Assembly: GCA_035294125.1 (NCBI GenBank) | Contig: DATGLM010000022.1 | Coordinates: forward strand, 31,691-95,690 | Source of the DNA: CADDYT01 sp035294125 | GTDB lineage: Bacteria; Chloroflexota; Ktedonobacteria; Ktedonobacterales; Ktedonobacteraceae | Direction: 5' to 3' | DNA: 64,000 bases | Part shown: positions 61,128-64,000 of the stretch, piece after piece | How positions within the stretch are numbered: the stretch's first letter is position 1 | Layout: the number at the start of each line of letters is the position of its first letter | The notes under the pieces: generated by a model | What the model saw: only the letters and a program-made list of their open reading frames with translations | Told to the model about the DNA's origin: nothing | Databases searched by the model: none | Program-made: the position numbers and the translations under genes

Positions 61128-61539
61128 TCCCCGTTTTGATATGTTCCAGTGTGAGCAAGAAGTTGATGGTGGTGAGCAATTCGACTGGCTTGCAGGGCTT
61201 GTTTAAGCCGATAAGATCGCGTCTCATGATCTCGTTCTGCCAGTGAGCGAGGTTAGCGGTGAGCAGGATAGCCGGGACATGCTCCAATCCGGGCTGCGTG
61301 TGGAGATGGTCGTAGAGTTCCATACCATAGGCATCCGTCAGCATAAAAAGATCAAAATGAAGCTGGCGCACCAGTTCGAGGGCCTGCCTCGCGGTAGGGG
61401 CAACAAGAACATCGCAATCGAACTCTTCCTGAATGAGCAGGCGCAGGAAAAATGCCACCGATTCATCCGGTTCAACCAGCAGCAGCGTCTTGCCAGCCAG
61501 TTTTTGCGTGGTGAATGCTTGCTCAGTGTTTCTGGTCAT
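61117..61539 (-). CDS. Receiver-like (CheY-fold) protein with altered phosphoacceptor site
   Basis: The 140-residue protein has the receiver start KTLLLVEPDESVAFFLRLLIQEE, a central DLFMLTDAYGMELYDHL and the LLTANLA and NKPCKPVELL elements of beta4 and the conserved KP. Aligning DLFML with the standard DLVLL motif puts threonine at the phospho-Asp position and aspartate one residue later, so normal phosphorylation is doubtful. No kinase or output domain is attached. CAGGGGAAACT precedes the ATG. Confidence 0.75.
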   Translation of the reverse strand: MTRNTEQAFTTQKLAGKTLLLVEPDESVAFFLRLLIQEEFDCDVLVAPTARQALELVRQLHFDLFMLTDAYGMELYDHLHTQPGLEHVPAILLTANLAHWQNEIMRRDLIGLNKPCKPVELLTTINFLLTLEHIKTGSAA

Positions 61540-61854
61540 AGTTTCCCCTGACTTTCCAGGCCATCAGCCCGTTCAATGAATACACTCATTCTCACCTTTC
61601 CCCCTGAGCTTAGCATAGCAGACTTTGCCTGTAGCTTGCAATAAAAATGCCATTAAGATTAGATTAGAAATAGCTAATCTATCAACAGGTATACCGACCT
61701 CTTAAGAAAAGAGGGAATGCCAGCCAGTTTGACATTCTGAGAGCGGTGAAGAATTTCCGGCGCATCTCAGGTTCGCGTTCGTACACACGGCTTGATGTCC
61801 GGCCAGAAATGAGACATACTATCTCAAGAGCATATTTTTAACAGGAGGAAACAT
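61540..61854. other. Intergenic control region, 315 bases
   Basis: AT-rich stretch between divergent genes; no gene seen. TTGACA near 61729 lacks a good -10 partner. The MaoC-like gene starts behind AGGAGGAAACAT. Confidence 0.4.
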
Positions 61855-62265
61855 ATGGTATTAGACAGCAGCCTGGTCGGTATGACATCGCAGCCGCGCA
61901 CCTTCGAGGTGACGGAGGAGGCGGTACGCAAGTTTATGGAGGCGACAGGAGATCCCACACTGCAAAGCGGTCAGCCTTTGCAGTACGCACCGCCGACATT
62001 TCCCACGACCTTCCGCCTGGGCGTTCCCGGATTGGCCCTCGACGGCTCGAAAATGCAGCTCTTACACGGCGAGCAGACATACAGCTACACGCGCCCTCTG
62101 CGCATCGGCGAGCAGGTAACATGCGTCTCCCGCGTCGTGGAGGTGACCGAACGCAACGGGCGCAGCGGCCCTATGACCTTCCTTATCACCGAGACAACGG
62201 GAACCGACAGCCAGCAGCAGCCTATCTTCACGGGTCGCAGTACAGCCATCATCCGCCAGAGATAG
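61855..62265 (+). CDS. MaoC-like/FAS1-type dehydratase, N-terminal hotdog domain
   Basis: The 136-residue protein has RTFEVTEEAVRKFMEATGDPT, YAPPTFPTTFRLGVP and LLHGEQTYSYTRPLRIGEQVTCVSRVVEV, the pattern of HadA/MaoC-N (FAS1-like dehydratase) proteins. The catalytic Asp/His pair that the C-terminal half provides in bifunctional members is not obvious here, so it may need a partner (HadB-like) not in the window. AGGAGG precedes the ATG. Confidence 0.8.
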   Translation: MVLDSSLVGMTSQPRTFEVTEEAVRKFMEATGDPTLQSGQPLQYAPPTFPTTFRLGVPGLALDGSKMQLLHGEQTYSYTRPLRIGEQVTCVSRVVEVTERNGRSGPMTFLITETTGTDSQQQPIFTGRSTAIIRQR

Positions 62266-62320
62266 GGCACGCAGACTTACGTCGCGGGCAAGGGTGCCTG
62301 GAAAAATGGCCCAAAACCTG

Positions 62321-62349
62321 TTGACAAATCACAATGATCGGTATAAAAT
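62321..62349 (+). promoter_or_regulatory. tRNA operon promoter
   Basis: TTGACA (62321-62326) and TAAAAT (62344-62349) with 17-bp spacing lie 26 bases before tRNA-Leu. Confidence 0.7.
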
Positions 62350-62375
62350 AGGCTGCGTAATCCGTTAAGAGCTAT

Positions 62376-62457
62376 GCCCTCGTGGCGGAATGGTATACGC
62401 AGCAGGTTGAGGGCCTGTGCCCGTAAGGGCGTGGTGGTTCGAGTCCACTCGAGGGCA
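62376..62457 (+). tRNA. tRNA-Leu (anticodon GAG)
   Basis: Acceptor arms GCCCTCG/CGAGGGC, D arm, anticodon stem GCAGG/CCTGT with loop TTGAGGG, a long type II variable arm and a TTCGAGTC T-loop are present. CCA is not encoded. Confidence 0.93.
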
Positions 62458-62473
62458 CCCGGAAGCAAAAGCA

Positions 62474-62491
62474 GGCACCCGCGAGGGTGCC
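62474..62491 (+). repeat. Short hairpin between the two tRNAs
   Basis: GGCACCC GCGA GGGTGCC forms a 7-bp stem; probably a processing or spacer element. Confidence 0.5.
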
Positions 62492-62545
62492 ATAATCGTC
62501 TTAGCGGCAAATTTACCACTCAGCTCGTAAAGAGCAGGCAAACAA

Positions 62546-62619
62546 GGGCGACTAGCTCAGCTGGTTAGAGCGGCTGCTTTACACGCAGTAGGTCTGGGGT
62601 TCGAATCCCTAGTCGCCCA
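62546..62619 (+). tRNA. tRNA-Val (anticodon TAC)
   Basis: A 74-nt cloverleaf: acceptor GGGCGAC/GTCGCCC, D-loop AGCTGGTTA, anticodon loop TTTACAC giving UAC, T-loop TTCGAAT. The 3' CCA is not encoded. The flank downstream is more AT-rich. Confidence 0.95.
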
Positions 62620-62686
62620 CTTCCACTTTCTCTACTTCGGCTTTGCAGGCCGCTCTAAGTTGCTTGTTCGCTGAGCTTTTCTTTAT

Positions 62687-63553
62687 CTAAGACTCCAATG
62701 AAGTCGAGTTGAGAACGGCTGATTTCGTTGGAGCCTTTTTACTGATTACTCGTTTTACGATTTGCTGGTAGTTCTTGAAGATGGGGTTAGTTGCTGTTTC
62801 AAGGTCTAACTCGAAGCGTAACAGGTCGTCCTCTTCTGCAACGGGTGTTACCTGCCTGAAGCCTAGACCTCGGCAAAGCTCTATACCGTCTCTTGTCCTG
62901 CTGGTGGCATAGAGCTTCTTGATGATGATGCCTCTTTTTGCGAAGTTCTCGAATACTCCGATACCTTCACTTATCAGTCTTGCTCCATAGAGTTTGCTTT
63001 TCCTTGCATCCTGCCTTACGCCGATCAGCAAGAAAACCTCGTCTGCTTCTCCTGGTTTGAATGGCTTGATATTTTCAGGGGTGAGTACTCCTGTTCTGAA
63101 GGTTGACTCTGCTACGCCTGACATGATTCTCTCGATGGCTTCATGTTTCAATGGGAATATTGCCAGATAGCCTACGAGAATATTATCTTGCTTGAGCGTA
63201 TAGAATATTTCGGGGTTGCTCCGGTACTGAGCTGATCGGGTTTCGTAGCTCGGCGCTCCGCTTTTGCCGAAAAGCTCAATGCCCAGGTCGGTGATGGCCT
63301 GCATATCCTCTTCCTGCGCTGCATTGAATGTTGATGTGTCACTAGCATATTGGAGTATGAACACATCTTTCGCTCTAACCATTTTGTCGATCTCAGATTT
63401 CAGATAGTACCCCTCCTTCTTATCGGGTGGAGTTACTTTTTTGATTCTCCCTGTCTGGACATAATGATAGAGTGTTGAGTTGGCTATACCCAATTTCTGC
63501 ATGACCTCTTTTGCTGTATAAAAGCCGCTAGGTGCTTTCGTGGTCTTCGCCAA
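62687..63553 (-). CDS. Helix-turn-helix (MerR-like) and GNAT-like acetyltransferase fusion, possible mobile-element gene
   Basis: The N-terminus SGFYTAKEVMQKLGIANSTLYHYVQTGRIKKVTPPDKKEGYYLKSEID is a MerR/excisionase-like HTH. The rest (about 80-260) has SNPEIFYTLKQDNILVGYLAIFPLKHE and ISEGIGVFENFAKRGIIIKKLYATSRTRDGIELCRGLGF, resembling a GNAT fold. The TTG at 63553 is chosen because AAAGGAGGG lies just upstream; ATG 63592 is an alternative without such a site. The coding sequence is more AT-rich than the chromosome and stands just after tRNA-Val, so transfer at the tRNA is plausible. Confidence 0.6.
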   Translation of the reverse strand: MAKTTKAPSGFYTAKEVMQKLGIANSTLYHYVQTGRIKKVTPPDKKEGYYLKSEIDKMVRAKDVFILQYASDTSTFNAAQEEDMQAITDLGIELFGKSGAPSYETRSAQYRSNPEIFYTLKQDNILVGYLAIFPLKHEAIERIMSGVAESTFRTGVLTPENIKPFKPGEADEVFLLIGVRQDARKSKLYGARLISEGIGVFENFAKRGIIIKKLYATSRTRDGIELCRGLGFRQVTPVAEEDDLLRFELDLETATNPIFKNYQQIVKRVISKKAPTKSAVLNSTSLES

Positions 63554-63613
63554 TTTGACCCTCCTTTTGTCAATTTGATCCTCTTTTCGCATGAAGATTA
63601 CTTCACTTTGTAT

Positions 63614-63641
63614 AGTATAACATATTTTGGAGACATTACAA
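63614..63641 (-). promoter_or_regulatory. Promoter of the HTH/GNAT gene
   Basis: On the minus strand TTGTAA (63636-63641) and TATACT (63614-63619) are 16 bp apart, upstream of the TTG start. Confidence 0.55.
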
Positions 63642-63866
63642 ATTTTGGGTGCTTTAGGTATTGACAAAAGTATCATCGATGGGTTATAGTATCTTTGTGA
63701 TCTATGGAGACTTTGAAGTGCTTTGACTTGTATGTCTACTATGGAGTCTCCAAGTTTGAGAGTTTGTAGGGCATCCTGTAGAAGGTGCTGACCTGGGTGT
63801 GGCAACACTCAGGCCAGCGGTGAGGCTCGTTTCCGTTGGGACGGTGGCTAAGCTCTCGGCTCTATT

Positions 63867-63906
63867 GTCGTCGGTGAGGGCTTGGCTGTCAAGCTCTACC
63901 GACGAC
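63867..63906 (+). promoter_or_regulatory. Leader hairpin before the last gene
   Basis: GTCGTCGGT (63867-63875) pairs with ACCGACGAC (63898-63906), and an inner GGGCTTG/CAAGCTC-like pairing fits in the loop. It ends four bases before the GGAGG ribosome site. Confidence 0.5.
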
Positions 63907-63921
63907 GATGGAGGTTTGTCT

Positions 63922-64000
63922 ATGGCTTCAAAGGGTTCGTCTTCGCTTCCCTGCTATCGAGTGGTTTTGCTCGCGCATGGGCTGCTTTACGACGAGGTGC
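63922..64000 (+). CDS. Start of a hypothetical gene, truncated by the window end
   Basis: An ATG at 63922 has GGAGG seven bases upstream and the frame stays open for the last 26 codons (MASKGSSSLPCYRVVLLAHG). Nothing can be said about its product. Confidence 0.4.
   Translation, partial: MASKGSSSLPCYRVVLLAHGLLYDEV

Noticed and set aside
1..64000. CRISPR arrays, insertion sequences and prophage
   Set aside because: No regularly spaced repeats, transposase motifs or phage structural genes were found.

Overview
The window looks like a chromosomal segment of a moderately GC-rich, aerobic, heterotrophic bacterium. The gene style suggests Chloroflexota, most likely class Ktedonobacteria: ECF sigma factors paired with large membrane-bound anti-sigma proteins, soluble-kinase plus membrane-tail Ser/Thr kinases, a System I cytochrome c maturation operon in a non-proteobacterium, and a LacI-controlled fused PTS. 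This placement is inference; no rRNA or marker phylogeny is available here. No CRISPR array, insertion sequence, prophage or replication origin was seen.

Layout. 1-367: end of a PfpI/DJ-1 gene. 628-9246: a long cytochrome c maturation (Ccm System I) operon, thioredoxin-like / CopD-like / ccmE / ccmF / ccmH / ccmI-like / unknown secreted-anchored protein / ccmA / ccmB / ccmC / ccmD. CcmE has cysteine in place of the heme-binding histidine. 9299-17000: DUF3054 protein, a phage-type single-strand-annealing protein, a small helical protein, an alpha/beta hydrolase without nucleophile, enolase, hisC, an unknown membrane protein and RNase PH. 17552-20002: convergent trehalose genes otsA and otsB. 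20573-27286: LacI regulator divergent from a fructose PTS operon (IIA-HPr-EI fusion, fruK, fruA with two IIB domains), with clear operators. 27447-31925: glycogen synthesis (glgC, glgA) surrounding a DeoR regulator, a small Cys/His protein and methylglyoxal synthase. 32005-36454: S51-like peptidase and two membrane Ser/Thr kinases. 36610-38640: hemE-hemH. 38710-44205: NCS1 permease, two unknown genes, GH1 beta-glucosidase, Dph6-like ATPase. 44437-45902: ECF sigma factor with a fused anti-sigma-like/Rieske protein. 46332-47290: decayed RHS/IPT surface-protein remnants. 47725-51196: sdhCDAB. 51214-57698: epoxide hydrolase, a second ECF/anti-sigma pair, a membrane-anchored molybdopterin protein, TlyA methyltransferase and a UPF0114 protein. 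57970-62265: benzoate-CoA-ligase-like enzyme, degenerate crotonase, NUDIX hydrolase, degenerate receiver protein, MaoC-like dehydratase. 62376-62619: tRNA-Leu(GAG) and tRNA-Val(UAC), followed by a more AT-rich MerR-like/acetyltransferase gene and the start of another gene.

How the genes fit together. Much of the window serves respiration and heme proteins (Ccm, hemE/hemH, SdhCDAB, Rieske, molybdopterin oxidoreductase) and sugar storage or stress carbohydrate metabolism (fructose PTS, glycogen, trehalose, methylglyoxal, GH1). A striking recurring feature is very long, nearly perfect hairpins (up to 35 bp stems, unrelated in sequence) at gene ends, several with arms inside the final codons of the flanking genes. 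The observations most worth follow-up are the CcmE cysteine/phenylalanine variant with an extra CXXC, the uncharacterised protein inside the ccm operon, the anti-sigma-like/Rieske fusion beside an ECF sigma factor, the three-operator fructose control region, the duplicated IIB domains, and the several apparent pseudoenzymes.
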